Shown in pieces: positions 27,139 to 38,200 of a stretch of 64,000 bases of DNA. Origin of the DNA: Candidatus Parabeggiatoa sp. nov. 2 (GTDB lineage Bacteria; Pseudomonadota; Gammaproteobacteria; Beggiatoales; Beggiatoaceae); the NCBI GenBank assembly GCA_002085445.1, contig NBMI01000025.1, positions 1 through 64,000 of the forward strand, given 5' to 3'. The first letter of the stretch is position 1; every line of letters begins with the position of its first letter. The position numbers and the translations under genes were made by a program. A model generated the notes under the pieces. It did not search any database, was not told the DNA's origin, and saw only the letters and a list, made by a program, of their open reading frames with translations.

Positions 27139-27835
27139 TCAGGAGTCCAAACTTTAGTTTGGCAAGCGTTCAAACGGGCGCATTTCGTTTTAAGCAGGGG
27201 GAAAAAAAACCGCCCCTCCCCAACCCCGATAGGGGTTGAATATGAAACGTAGTAACGAGCGGAGCGAGATAATAGCTTAAGGAAAACCTGGGGATCCCCA
27301 AAAAAACTCCCCCAACCCCGATAATAGCTTAAGGAAAACCTGGGGATCCCCAAAAAAACTCCCCCAACCCCGATAGGGGTTGAATGTGAAGAGCAACTGG
27401 TGAAACCTGGGGTGCCCCAAAAAAAAACCTCCCCCAATAGGGGTTAGGGTGGGGTGTTAAATATGGGTTGATTTTGCTCGTTTTTTTCACCCTCTTTTTA
27501 TTCCATATTATCTCGCGTAGCGAGTTACTGCGTTTCACATTCAACCCCTACGGGGTTGGGGCCCCTCCCCGGCCCTTCCCCAGGTTTTCCTTAAGCTATT
27601 ATCTCGCTCCGCTCGTTACTACGTTTCATATTCAACCCCTATCGGGGTTGGGCCCTCCTCGGCCCTTCCCCAGGTTTTCCTTAAGCTATTATCTCGCTTC
27701 GCTCATTACTACGTTTCATTCTCGCTTCGCTCATTACTACGTTTCATATTCAACCCCTATCGGGGTTGGGCCCTCCTCGGCCCTTCCCCAGGTTTTCCTT
27801 AAGCTATTCACATTCAACTAACCATGACGATTGAT
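27139..27835. repeat. 0.7-kb block of convergent CAACCCC/TATTATCTCGC repeats
   Basis: The left part (27215-27420) reads AGGGGTTGAATATGAAACG, GAGCGGAGCGAGATAATAG and CTTAAGGAAAACCTGGGG. The right part (27515-27815) has the reverse complements, three times, as CCCCAGGTTTTCCTTAAG, CTATTATCTCGC and TACGTTTCATATTCAACCCC. The symmetry centre is close to 27470, between two genes that converge on it (25351-27138 and 27839-28975). The individual modules GGGGTTGAA/TTCAACCCC are the same as at 22.8-23.2 kb and 44.7 kb. No gene is inside. Confidence 0.85.
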
Positions 27836-27838
27836 TTC

Positions 27839-28975
27839 CTAATTCGTTGTACTAGCTTGCGAAGGCAGACGTATATAAAATCGACTCCCTTTTCCTACTT
27901 CACTTTCAACCCAGATAGTACCGCCGTTTTTTTCGACAAACTCTTTGCATAAAACCAAACCTAAGCCGGTGCCTTTTTCGTCGTTAGTTCCAATCGTGGT
28001 ATGACTCATATCAATTCTAAAAAGCTTCTCAATGTCTTGAGGGCTTATGCCAACCCCAGTGTCTGATATTGAGATTTCAACCTCCGTGTCTGTTTTTTTT
28101 GCGCTTATTTCCACCCTACCGTTTGTCGGCGTGAATTTGAGGGCATTTGACACCAGGTTTCTGATGACCGTATCAAGCATATTTTGGTCAGCAAAAACCG
28201 TGGCAGTATCCGAAATAGACGAAGACAGCTCGATACTTTTAGCTTTGGCGTTACTGCTTAATAATTCAATATTTTCAACAACAATCTCTTTCAAATTGAA
28301 TGTCGCTAGTTTACACGCTATTCGGCCAGTTTGCGAACTTGACCATTGTAACAGGTTACTCAATAAACTATAACCTTTCTTTGAGACTTGCAGCAAACGC
28401 TGAACAAAGTCCTCTTTTTGAACGGCACTCAGTTGTTCATTTTGCGCGGAGAGTAGCGACGTAAAACCAATTAACGTATTGAACAAATTACCTAAATCAT
28501 GCGAGATGATGGAAAAAAATTTGTCTTTAGCGGCATTGGCTTGTTTCAGTTCTTCTTTTTGTAAGAAAATAGTATCTCTTGCCGCTTTGAGTTCAAGGTG
28601 CGTATGGACTCTCGCCATTAACTCCTTGATATTAAAAGGTTTAGTCACATAATCAACCGCCCCCACCTCCAAGCCTTCGATAATATCCTCTTTTTCGATT
28701 TTGGCCGTCAGAAAAATCACTGGAATCTCTTTCGTGGCGGCTTGTTGCTTGAGTCGTTTACAAACTTCAAAGCCGTCCATTTCTGGCATCATCACATCCA
28801 GCAAAATCAGATCAGGCGGGTTCTTTTTTACAAGCGCCAATGCCCCAGCACCATTTTTAGCAATGGCTACCCTCAAGCCATTTTCCCTCAGCGTGTTCCC
28901 CAACACTTTAAGGTTCTGCGGATTATCGTCTACGACTAAGACTAATGATTGTTTGTTCGTTGATTGTTTGTTCAT
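27839..28975 (-). CDS. Receiver-histidine kinase
   Basis: A soluble 378-residue protein: receiver (VLVVDDNPQN; LILLDVMMPEMDG; LTAKIE; TKPFN), coiled coil, HisKA with His in FFSIISHDLGNLF (about residue 155) and HATPase_c (VIRNLVSNALKF, DTGVGISPQD, GTGLGLVLC). The HDLGN box differs from the HELR box of most neighbours and from the usual HDLRTP, having Gly in place of Arg; this belongs to the HDL-N type of PAS-less receiver kinases. AAGGAA lies eight bases before the ATG. The N-terminal NKQSTNKQS is a short repeat. It is transcribed towards the repeat block that separates it from the cyclase gene. Confidence 0.9.
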   Translation of the reverse strand: MNKQSTNKQSLVLVVDDNPQNLKVLGNTLRENGLRVAIAKNGAGALALVKKNPPDLILLDVMMPEMDGFEVCKRLKQQAATKEIPVIFLTAKIEKEDIIEGLEVGAVDYVTKPFNIKELMARVHTHLELKAARDTIFLQKEELKQANAAKDKFFSIISHDLGNLFNTLIGFTSLLSAQNEQLSAVQKEDFVQRLLQVSKKGYSLLSNLLQWSSSQTGRIACKLATFNLKEIVVENIELLSSNAKAKSIELSSSISDTATVFADQNMLDTVIRNLVSNALKFTPTNGRVEISAKKTDTEVEISISDTGVGISPQDIEKLFRIDMSHTTIGTNDEKGTGLGLVLCKEFVEKNGGTIWVESEVGKGSRFYIRLPSQASTTN

Positions 28976-29267
28976 TGATTGTTCCTTGTCTGCTTAGTTA
29001 ATAACTAATATAGCAAATAATATAAAAAATACAACGAACCTGTTTGTAGTAGGCGATTTATCGCCTTAACTTTGTAAGTTTGTATAGATTTTCAGGTAAA
29101 TAATTTCTTTGGCAGCCAACAGCTAAACCGTTGTCTGAAAGCGAAAGTCTCCTAAAGGAGACTATATAATTATCTGAAAATATATATAATTCCTAAAAAA
29201 ATTGACTTTGCGTCAAAATGGGCCATTACAAAACTAAGGCTTATCAATTCTACAACATGGCCCACTT
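28976..29267. repeat. Short intergenic region with three TAAA-type palindromes
   Basis: GGCGATTTATCGCC preceded by TTTGTAGTA (29045-29063), a degenerate CAACAGCTAAACCGTTG (29117-29134) and GTCTCCTAAAGGAGAC (29147-29163) are recognisable. No gene. Confidence 0.7.
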
Positions 29268-32200
29268 TTACTGACACATACGATGCCGTACAAGGTTAGC
29301 TTGTACGAGTCCTTGTCCAAGATAAATCTTGGACTCCTTGATAAATCTTGGACTCCTTGATAAATCTTGGACTCCTTGATAAATCTTGGACTCCTTGATA
29401 AATCTTGGACTCCTTGATAAATCTCGTTCTAACCCATATTGTTCTCTGTCAAGATTTTCCGCTTCTGTGATACCATCAGTATAAAGTACGACCACATCGC
29501 CCGCATTCAACGTCACTTTTTCCTGTGCCACAAACGCGGCAATGTCTTCTTCTAAGCCAATCGGGAACCCTAACTCGTCCGTGTCTATACATTCAACCTG
29601 GCCCTTTCGCACCACAATCATCTCTTCATGTTGGCCGCTTAAATGCACGGTATTCTCATAATATTCTAACAGCGCAAACGTCAGATTTTTCTCCGATTCC
29701 ATCCGCTGCACATTGCTATAAACCGTTTGGTTGAGCGCCGACAAAAATCTCACCGGATCGGTTTCATTATTACAGAGCAGAGCACGTACCGCCGCTTGCA
29801 CCATAATCGCAAGCACCCCGCTTTCTAATCCATGTCCTGTCACATCACCAATCCCAAACAGAATCCGTCCATTGTGTTGGAGAACATCGTAGTAATCGCC
29901 ACCCACTTCATCAGCCGGTTCCATAAATCCAGCAATGTCTAATTCCTTGATTTGACTCAGTTCATCTTGCCGCGGTAACAACATTTGTTGCAGTTGCCGC
30001 GACACGTCCAACTCGGCACTCATGCGGAGGTTTTCTGATTTCAGTTGCTCATTCAAGCCCATAATTTGTTGGTTGGCATCGGCCAATTGAGTATTGGCTT
30101 GTGCCAATTGAGCGGTACGTTCTTCGACTTTTTGTTCCAGCGTCCGATACAACAGCGCGTTTTCAATCGATATCGCGATTTGCGAAGACAACACTTGAAG
30201 CACTTCCAAACGATCTGGCGTAAAAGCGCCTTCGGTTAAGTTGTTCTCTAAATATAGGATACCTGTCAATTGCCCTTGATTAACTAACGGCGCACATAAC
30301 ACCGATTTGGGACGGTGTTTGACAATATACGGATCACGGCTAAATTGCTCCGCTTCAGTGGCATTATCCAACACCAGATGAAGTTGTGTGCGGGCCACAT
30401 AATGGATAATGCTGGCGGCCATCTGCTGAGATTCTTCAACCGGAATGGACTGCAACACGTTGACTTCCTCACTCCCAACGTTGCCTTCGGCTTCGATAAA
30501 CCATTGGTATTTTTGAGGCAATAACAAAAAACCTTTTTCAGCACCGGCATTTTCAATCACCAAATGCATCATTTTTATCTTAAGACGCTCCAGCACGATT
30601 TCCCCAGACAGGGTTTGAGAAGCCTTCACCACACTACTTATATCTAACAAGCTAGAATAACTCGTTAGAGAAGTCGGTTCCATTAAAGTGGCAGCCGGCG
30701 TTTTCGTAATAGTCGTCTGAACCGGTGTTGAAATGGGCTTGGCGAGAAATTGCGGGTATCTTTCCTCTAAATCCTTAACCTTCGCCAGCGCACCCCAACG
30801 CTGATAAGCATAGTGAGCATCACGCAAGTAGACTTGGGCGAGCTTAGGCAAACCTTTTGCCAGATAAAACTGCCCGGCAAGCTCGTATGCCAATGCCTCC
30901 TCATTGAGATACTCATGCTCTTGAGCTAAAGCAATGGCTTTATCATAAAATTCCCTAGCATCACCATCTTTACCCAACACCCGACAACGTTCTGCTTCCA
31001 CCAGATAAAACTTATGCAAAAAATTCATTGGCGCATGTGTGGCCCATTTCTGCATTTTTTCCTGATTAGCAGCGACCTTGTCGAGGATACTGGCTTGTTC
31101 TGGCGGTAGAGAATCAGGATATACCGCCAGCCTTGCCAGAGACTCGTAAAAGTGGAAGAGATGCTGAAAGATTTCTCCTACAATGTCTGTTAAATATTTT
31201 GCCACGAGGGAAGCATTTTCAACCGCTTGAGGATAGGCATGAAACAAATAACTGAGAATCAGTTTGTTTAAATACAAAGCGATAAAGCCCAAGTCATCCA
31301 GAGGCACTCTTTCATTCTCGTTAAATGCTTCACCACCTAAATAGTATGGTGGCGAATCTGCCGAAGTCCGCCCTATCAAATTCAAAACCGTCTGCTGAGT
31401 AACTTCAGTCCACACTAAAATAACATCTTGCTTGAGTTGAACAAGGGAATGATTGTAGACAACCATCTCATGTTCTAAGGAGGTCAATTCCTTACCTATA
31501 AAATAGAGATGCATGCAGTAAAAAGATGCGTTAAGGCCACTGCCGATGAAATCACCTATTTCCAGTCCACTTTGATATCCTTCCAATGAAGGCTTGAGAC
31601 TCTCCCTAAGGTGCTCTTTCCAATGTCTTAGCCCAGATACAAATGTCGCCAATATCCTAGACTTAAAGTTAGGAAACTGTTCCACCAACCTTAAAGCCTG
31701 CTTGCTAAATTGAAAGCCTACGTCAATGTCTCCTGCTAGACAACATACCAATTGACCATAAACAATATAGCCCACAGCGGACCCTTCTGCATTACCGTGT
31801 TTGAGTGAAAAATTGACTTGGAAACAGGTTAACAGTGGTAGTAACTTAGGTGCCACTATATAAGAAACATAAATTAATGCTGATACAATCCGCATGATAG
31901 ACAGCTTGTCATGCGCAGTTATATTGGGCATATTATACAGTTCTATAGGCTGATTGCTTAAAATAGATTGGGTTTCCGTCAATGCCTTTTGAATATCCAA
32001 ATCAGTCGGTTGATCAGGAAAACTGATTCCCCATTCGTTTAAAACGGATAACCCTTTGTTCAACGCCGCTTCCAGTTTATCCTGAATCGAATAGGCCTCA
32101 ATTTGGATTTCGTATATTTTCAGTCGATCTAGCCCGGTTTTGGCTTGTTGCAATACCACCTGTCCCCATTTGTCCATCAGCTCAAACTCAGCGTTAAGAA

Positions 32201-34592
32201 AGGCCGCCTCGGCGGCTTGAGTGTAGAGTTGTAAACAGAATGCATAGTGCTTTTGCCAAGCATCGTTTTCTAATAACTCAAGAGCCGTTTGCAGATAAGC
32301 CAAAGCCGGTTGAAAAGCCAAAGCCGTTATGGCTTTTTGTCCGGCGCGTAAATTTAATTCCGCCAACTGGAATTTTTCAGCTTCCTCATTAATGATAGCG
32401 AGTGCTTGATTAAAGTGATTCACGATATCAAAAATGTGTTCTTCCAATTGGTCATTGGGCGTGTTAGCTAATAATAGCTGACCAATTTGCAAATGGAGTG
32501 CCAGTTGGTCCGGTTCGGCTATTAAGGAGTAGGCTGCTTGCTGGACGCGGTCGTGTTGGAATTTAAAATGGACGATCAGCGGATTTTTGGCGAGTTCTTC
32601 CCCATTTTTATAGTTATCATCCAATGGGAGGAGTAAGCCTTCTGTTAACGCCTGCCACAACGGTGCTAAGGTGTTTGTTGGGGAGTCTTGGGCGATAACA
32701 GATAATGTGTTCAAATCAAACAGGTTACCGATAGCGGCTGCCAACTTCAAAATCGTTTGCGTTTGATACGGCAATTTGGCTATTTTCCCAGCCATCAAGT
32801 CCACCACATTATCAGTGAGTTCTTGAGCCGCGATTTTATCCATGTTCCATTGCCATTGGTGCGTCTGCCACTCAAATCTGAGTAATTCTTGTTCATACAA
32901 CGATTCTAAGAACTCTCTGGTAAAAAAGGCATTACCTTGGGTTTTGTCATAGACTAACTCCGTCAAAGCTGCCGCCTTACCGAGTTCACAGTTTAATGCT
33001 TCGGCCGTTAACCTGTTGACATCTTGATAGGACAAATTGGGTAGTGTCATGGTATTAACAACAGCTTGAACTTTCACTTCTTCCACCGCTACCATCAACG
33101 GATGGGCCGCATCTACCTCATTGTCTCGATAAGCCCCAATGATTAAAAAATAACCGCTCTCAGCCTCGGTCATCAACAATTTCAACAGCGTTAGCGAGGC
33201 CAAATCTGCCCATTGTAAATCATCTATAAACAGCACCAATGGATGCTCTTGTCGGCAAATCGCCCGGAAAAAGTTTTGAAAAACCAGATTAAAGCGGTTT
33301 TGCGCCTCGGTGGGGCCAACTTGGACGACGGCCGGTTGATGGCCTATCACTAATCCCAATTGTGGAATGACTTCCAGTAAAACTTGCCCATTGTTACCTA
33401 CTGCGGTGAGAATTTGTTTTCGCCATTGGTTTAATTTCTCGGTGCTTTCTGTTAACAAATAGTCACAAAATTCATTAAAGGCTTGGCTTATGGCCGAATA
33501 AGGAATATTGCGCTGGTATTGGTCAAACTTGCCGGCCGCAAAATAGCCCTGCTTTTCAGTCATCGGTTTATGCACTTCACGCACCAACGCCGATTTGCCC
33601 ACGCCGGAATAACCGGCGACTAACATCATTTCGGCCGCACCAAAACTGACTCTTTCAAACGCTTGCAATAAGGTCTTGATCTCGGATTCTCGACCATAGA
33701 GTTTTTGGGGAATTTGGAAATAGCCCGAAAAGTCGTTTTGTGCCAAAGCAAATGCTTTAATTTTGCCAGAGTCTTCCAATTGAAGGCAACAGTTCTCCAA
33801 ATCTGCCTTTAAACCAAAAGCCGATTGGTAGCGAGCTTCAACATTTTTTGTCATCAACTTTACCACAATGTTTGACAAAATAGGGGGCACCTCATGTTGT
33901 ACTTCGCTAACCGGGGTGGGGGTTTTAGCAATATGACAATGTACTAATTCCAATGAATCTTCTGAGTCAAAGGGCACTTTCCCGGTTAACATTTCATAAA
34001 AGGTGACACCCAAAGAATACAAATCGGTGCGCCAATCAAGGGTACAATTCATGCGGCCGGTTTGCTCCGGAGAAAGGTAGGGCAAGGTGCCTTCCAACTG
34101 GTTAGGGTTTTTAAGCGTGGGATTTTCCCGTGGTAGCCGACTAGCAATGCCAAAATCAATCAGTTTGAGCTGATTCGTCTGAGGATTCCACACCAAATTA
34201 GAAGGATTGATATCCTTATGGATGAGGTTAGCCGCGTGAATATGGCCTAAACTGTCGGCCATCGCCACGGCCAATGACAAAAAGTCTTTGACCGTCAAGC
34301 GCCTTTGGCGCATCCAGTGTTTTAAGGACTCCCCCCCAAAATCTTCCAAAACGAGGAAGAGGGTGTTTTGGTATTTTTCAAGGCCGTAGATTGTGATAAC
34401 CCCAGCAAGATTAAGACTCTGCGTGATTTCATACTCTTGCCGATAGTGGTTCAATTTCTCCTGCGTGGGATAGTCCTCTTTCAGGCGTTTGAGGATCACG
34501 GGATGATTATCCTCACGTCTGATTCCACGATATACCACCGAGTTAGCAGTTTCATAAATTTGGGTAATAATTTTGTAGTTAGGAATAGTCAT
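29268..34592 (-). CDS. Ser/Thr kinase-AAA ATPase-GAF-PP2C (SpoIIE) signalling protein, C-terminus altered
   Basis: About 1775 residues. Start at ATG 34592 with GGAGAA upstream; a TTG precedes it. Residues 1-270: Hanks-type kinase (VILKRLK lysine; HKDINPSNLVW catalytic loop with Asn in place of the usual Lys, seen in this multidomain subgroup; LIDFGIAS; SPEQTGR). Around 300-700: ATPase with P-loop GYSGVGKSAL (about 328) and LVLFIDDLQWAD. 700-1330: helical, TPR-like sensor region. About 1340-1480: GAF. Then a coiled coil, and from about 1555 a PP2C/RsbU phosphatase (FMEPADEVGGDYYD, FGIGDVTGHGLESG, VVLYTDGITEAEN). The phosphatase stops after EQYGLER; the last ~50 residues of a normal domain, with its final metal-binding Asp in a DDIT-type motif, are replaced by a 19-bp tandem repeat read as DLSRSPRFIKESKIY. 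It would link kinase sensing to anti-sigma/anti-anti-sigma control if still active. Confidence 0.85.
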   Translation of the reverse strand: MTIPNYKIITQIYETANSVVYRGIRREDNHPVILKRLKEDYPTQEKLNHYRQEYEITQSLNLAGVITIYGLEKYQNTLFLVLEDFGGESLKHWMRQRRLTVKDFLSLAVAMADSLGHIHAANLIHKDINPSNLVWNPQTNQLKLIDFGIASRLPRENPTLKNPNQLEGTLPYLSPEQTGRMNCTLDWRTDLYSLGVTFYEMLTGKVPFDSEDSLELVHCHIAKTPTPVSEVQHEVPPILSNIVVKLMTKNVEARYQSAFGLKADLENCCLQLEDSGKIKAFALAQNDFSGYFQIPQKLYGRESEIKTLLQAFERVSFGAAEMMLVAGYSGVGKSALVREVHKPMTEKQGYFAAGKFDQYQRNIPYSAISQAFNEFCDYLLTESTEKLNQWRKQILTAVGNNGQVLLEVIPQLGLVIGHQPAVVQVGPTEAQNRFNLVFQNFFRAICRQEHPLVLFIDDLQWADLASLTLLKLLMTEAESGYFLIIGAYRDNEVDAAHPLMVAVEEVKVQAVVNTMTLPNLSYQDVNRLTAEALNCELGKAAALTELVYDKTQGNAFFTREFLESLYEQELLRFEWQTHQWQWNMDKIAAQELTDNVVDLMAGKIAKLPYQTQTILKLAAAIGNLFDLNTLSVIAQDSPTNTLAPLWQALTEGLLLPLDDNYKNGEELAKNPLIVHFKFQHDRVQQAAYSLIAEPDQLALHLQIGQLLLANTPNDQLEEHIFDIVNHFNQALAIINEEAEKFQLAELNLRAGQKAITALAFQPALAYLQTALELLENDAWQKHYAFCLQLYTQAAEAAFLNAEFELMDKWGQVVLQQAKTGLDRLKIYEIQIEAYSIQDKLEAALNKGLSVLNEWGISFPDQPTDLDIQKALTETQSILSNQPIELYNMPNITAHDKLSIMRIVSALIYVSYIVAPKLLPLLTCFQVNFSLKHGNAEGSAVGYIVYGQLVCCLAGDIDVGFQFSKQALRLVEQFPNFKSRILATFVSGLRHWKEHLRESLKPSLEGYQSGLEIGDFIGSGLNASFYCMHLYFIGKELTSLEHEMVVYNHSLVQLKQDVILVWTEVTQQTVLNLIGRTSADSPPYYLGGEAFNENERVPLDDLGFIALYLNKLILSYLFHAYPQAVENASLVAKYLTDIVGEIFQHLFHFYESLARLAVYPDSLPPEQASILDKVAANQEKMQKWATHAPMNFLHKFYLVEAERCRVLGKDGDAREFYDKAIALAQEHEYLNEEALAYELAGQFYLAKGLPKLAQVYLRDAHYAYQRWGALAKVKDLEERYPQFLAKPISTPVQTTITKTPAATLMEPTSLTSYSSLLDISSVVKASQTLSGEIVLERLKIKMMHLVIENAGAEKGFLLLPQKYQWFIEAEGNVGSEEVNVLQSIPVEESQQMAASIIHYVARTQLHLVLDNATEAEQFSRDPYIVKHRPKSVLCAPLVNQGQLTGILYLENNLTEGAFTPDRLEVLQVLSSQIAISIENALLYRTLEQKVEERTAQLAQANTQLADANQQIMGLNEQLKSENLRMSAELDVSRQLQQMLLPRQDELSQIKELDIAGFMEPADEVGGDYYDVLQHNGRILFGIGDVTGHGLESGVLAIMVQAAVRALLCNNETDPVRFLSALNQTVYSNVQRMESEKNLTFALLEYYENTVHLSGQHEEMIVVRKGQVECIDTDELGFPIGLEEDIAAFVAQEKVTLNAGDVVVLYTDGITEAENLDREQYGLERDLSRSPRFIKESKIYQGVQDLSRSPRFIKESKIYLGQGLVQANLVRHRMCQ
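29321..29424 (-). repeat. Tandem repeat, 19-bp unit, five full copies plus a part
   Basis: GATAAATCTTGGACTCCTT begins at 29321, 29340, 29359, 29378 and 29397, with a partial copy at 29416-29424. Read across two units it forms CCAAGATTTATCAAGGAGTC on the coding strand. Because 19 is not divisible by three, each copy gained or lost shifts the frame of the kinase/phosphatase gene that reads through it. Three units (57 bp) make 19 residues, which is why the peptide repeats with period 19. Confidence 0.92.
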
Positions 34593-34595
34593 CAA

Positions 34596-35274
34596 TTCTG
34601 TTCTCCAACTGAATTTTTAGAGTTTGTAAACAAGTCTAGTTATCCTGATAAGTTCTGGCTTCTGCCTCAGAGGTTTGGTAAACCTTTGAAAACTTGACAT
34701 TAAACTATTTAATACGATTAAATCAATGTATGTTTTATAAAAAAGTATTTAATTAAATTTATCATATAAGGTTTCTCAAGTTTAAGTTCAAGTTCAAGTT
34801 CTTATCTGTTCCCTGTCGGGATATGGATCGTCGGGACTCGAAATGACATCTTGGTTCATTCTTCATTTAATCGCTAGATATTCGCATGGCTATTTGGACT
34901 GTATGGTTTTAGGGCCATAAAATACTTTGGATGTTTTCAAATTAAGTGATGGCCCTCTATCGCGTTTCATTATTGAGACTTTTTATAGATGTTTTATTGC
35001 TTAGCTTAATGGCAGTGAGGTTAAACTTGGGGTAAAGGTAAAAAAACCTCAACCCCGTAGGGCTTTCCAGTGAGTAGGTTATTCAGAAGCGCTCGTCCAA
35101 AGCGGCAAGCGTTGGGAGTTATCCGGAGTCCAAACTTTAGTTTGGGCATCAGGATTCCAAAGTTGAAACTTGGACTCCTAATAAGTCCGCTTTCTTTGGG
35201 AGTCCATGCCATGTGCCTAATTTTTATTGGTATTGAACCCCCAAAACTGTAAAAGTTCTATCTATGTCAATACC
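34596..35274. other. Intergenic region with GGGCCAT element and repeat fragments
   Basis: No credible gene. 34765-34850 contains the TTTCTCAAG...GACTCGAAATGACA module. 34909-34958 contains an AGGGCCAT...ATGGCCCT element with a ~34-base interior similar to the 7.7-8.4 kb repeats. 35010-35065 has a TTAATGGCAGTGAGG segment and ACTTGGGG fragments, and 35127-35185 two CCAAACTTTAGTTTGG/CCAAAGTTGAAACTTGG palindromes. Confidence 0.6.
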
Positions 35275-38200
35275 CTAGTGTAGGGCATCCAAAAAACCGC
35301 TACTCCAAAAGTTGGAAAAGTAGAGGGCCAGTAATTTGCTATCAACAGATGGACACGCAATCTCAGTACCTGCCAGTCCTTTAAGCGTATTCTGACAATC
35401 AATCTGTACGCCTTTTCTGGCTTCTTGCCGCTCGTCAGAAAACCGTTCTCTCGAAAGCATAGATAAGAGAGGGTACAAAGCATTTTCTTTTTGATGACTG
35501 AGTTCGGTTCGCCACTTGTCGTATGCGATAGGTTCAAGTGAATAACCCAAGGAACACACCCAATTAGAGAGAGCATTCCATCGAGTACGATGGGTATTCG
35601 CTAAATGGAAAGTCTTTCCTAATAACTCAGGTTGCTGCGACAGATGGATAATAGCGCGACTGACATAGTCCACCGGTACCATATTCCCGCCTTCTTGCTC
35701 TTCCATAATAGGTACCTTGCCAAGTTGAATACAGCCTTTGATGACGAGGCTGAAAAAATCGCTGGTGTTCGAGATACCCGTTTGGCTGTGTCCGCTTATG
35801 ATGGCAGGTCTATAGATACACACGGGAAGCCCTCTATTACGCGCTTGGCTCACTAAATTTTCCGCCACCCATTTACTCTGAGCATAGCCACTCTCAATCA
35901 GTTGATTACCTTCAAGATGATCGGATTCCATTAGTGTGTTGAATTCAGTCTCTCGTGCTGAAAAAAGTACCGCGATGGTTGAAATAAAATGTACGGGTTT
36001 GGCCCTGATTTGAGTCGCTAATTTTAACACTTCTTGAGTGCCAAGAACATTCGCTTTTTTCAGCGCTGAGTACGGATAAATATGATTAACCCATGCACCA
36101 TTGTGATAAATCGTCTCGATTTGATTAGCGAGGTGACGAAACTGTGGTTCTGGTATTCCTAACAAGGGTTTAGAAAAATCACCAATAATGGGTATGATTC
36201 TGGAACGAAAGGCCTCATTCCACAACGAATAGGCATTAAGCTTATCTTCTAGTCTCTTTTGGCCTTCGGATGTACTGGAAGAACGAACTAAGCAATAAAT
36301 GTCTGCTGTCGTTTGTACAAGTAGCTCATAAAGCAAATAAGTCCCTAAAAAGCCCGTAGCGCCGGTCAAAAATATCGACTGAGGTTTTGTTGCCGGTACC
36401 TGAGCCGAAACTGTAGGCAGTTGAATGGTGGATTCTAATACGGCTTCTGCATTCAAATCGATGAGAGGCTTTGTTGCAACCCTTTCTTCCTGGCGGATAA
36501 GAAGATCATCAATCACTTGGACAATTCCAGCCACGGTGGGTGACTCAAATAGGTAACGTAGCGGCAGTTCGACTGACCAAGTCTCACGTATCCGTGATAA
36601 AAGTTGTATAGCAAGCAGAGAATCCCCCCCCTTTTCAAAGAAATCGTCGTGAATTCCTACTTTTTTTAGACCTAAAATCTCTGACCAAATACTGGCCAAT
36701 AGTTTTTCCTCTGAAGTTCGAGGAGCGACAAAAGTAGCGGTTGATAAATTCAACTCCTTGGAAAGCGTGTGATGTTCTGGTACTGGCAACGCATTGCGAT
36801 CCACCTTGCCATTCGCCGTCAGCGGTAGTGCATCCAAGCGAATATAAGTAGAAGGAATCATGTACGCCGGCAATTTCTGCTCTAGGTAATGTTGTAACGA
36901 TTCTGTGATAGAAACTGACTGATGAGCAGCGTGTAACCATTGCTGGGTTTGAGCAGGTACTATTTTTCCGCCCAAAAAACTGTGAAGGAGAATCTGACTG
37001 TCCTCCAAGCAGAATAACGCCCGGTTCGTTTCAAAGTCCAAGTTGCCAATGGGACACAGGCCTATTTGATGTTTGGGGGCCATTTCCATCAATAACTGGC
37101 TCATATAACCGGCTTCCAACAGACAAAAATCTCTGGCCCAATCGCCATAAAGCGGCGTAATTGCATTGAGTTGGCCTATCAAAAACAGAGAAAAGGCCGA
37201 TGGCTCAAAAATCCGTTGATTGAAGCCGCCATATTCACCATACGCATTTTCTCCTATTCCGTCACCGGCATGAAGCAATACCAAACGATGTTCAGCCGGA
37301 TGATAATAGTAGATGCCTCCTTCCAGCCCTGCTACCCGGTTGGGTTTGACAGATAAATAAGTTTGTACCGGATAAAGATTACCCGCGGACGGATAGCGAT
37401 ATTTAGGTAACGGGGCACCCGCCACTTTCATTTGTAACAAGCTACTTAACAATAAACTCAACTGTTGAAATGAAATCGGTTCCACCACAAATTGCCGATA
37501 GCTCTGGCGTTCTAAATAAGTTTGAGTCAGTGTCTCATCAAACTCGGGCTGGAATAATGGGATGCTGGTTTGCTCTGATAACGGTTGACGTAATCCCGGT
37601 TGCTTGAGTTTAAATTCCAAACGTTCTACCGGATCGAGTATCACATCTTTAGTTTCATCAGGCGCGTAATCTTCTTCTTGACTTTGATGGGGAACCAGAT
37701 AAGCCACCAATTGTTGATTTTGTCGTGAGTCTCCGACAACATTGACCACCGCATCTTTAATCGCTCGATGTTGTTGCAAAGCGGTTTCAATCTCACCCAG
37801 TTCAATCCGATAACCACGAATTTTCACCTGATTATCGAGGCGTCCCAAAAACTCAATATTGCCATCTGGCAAATAACGTCCTAAATCGCCGGTTTTATAC
37901 AACCGTTCTTGGGTGTGAGGATGAATAACAAAACTGATTCCGCCAATATAAAGTTGTCCGGGTACCCACACTGGACAAGGTACCAATAACTCATTGAAAA
38001 CATGGAAAGTTTGATTGGTTAATGGTTTACCATAAGGAATACTTTTCCACGTTGGCTCAACGGTTTCAATCGGATAAGAGATAGACCAAATAGAGGCTTC
38101 TGTCGCTCCACCTAAACTGATTACCTGAGCGTTTGGCCGCAATGATTTGATTCTCTGTGGTAAGTTTAACGGAATCCAATCACCACTCATAAGCGTTAAA

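Noticed and set aside
27132-27821. Several frames of 70-117 residues rich in Pro, Ser and Phe
   Set aside because: All lie in the CAACCCC/CCCCAGG repeat block and repeat its period; none has a start context.
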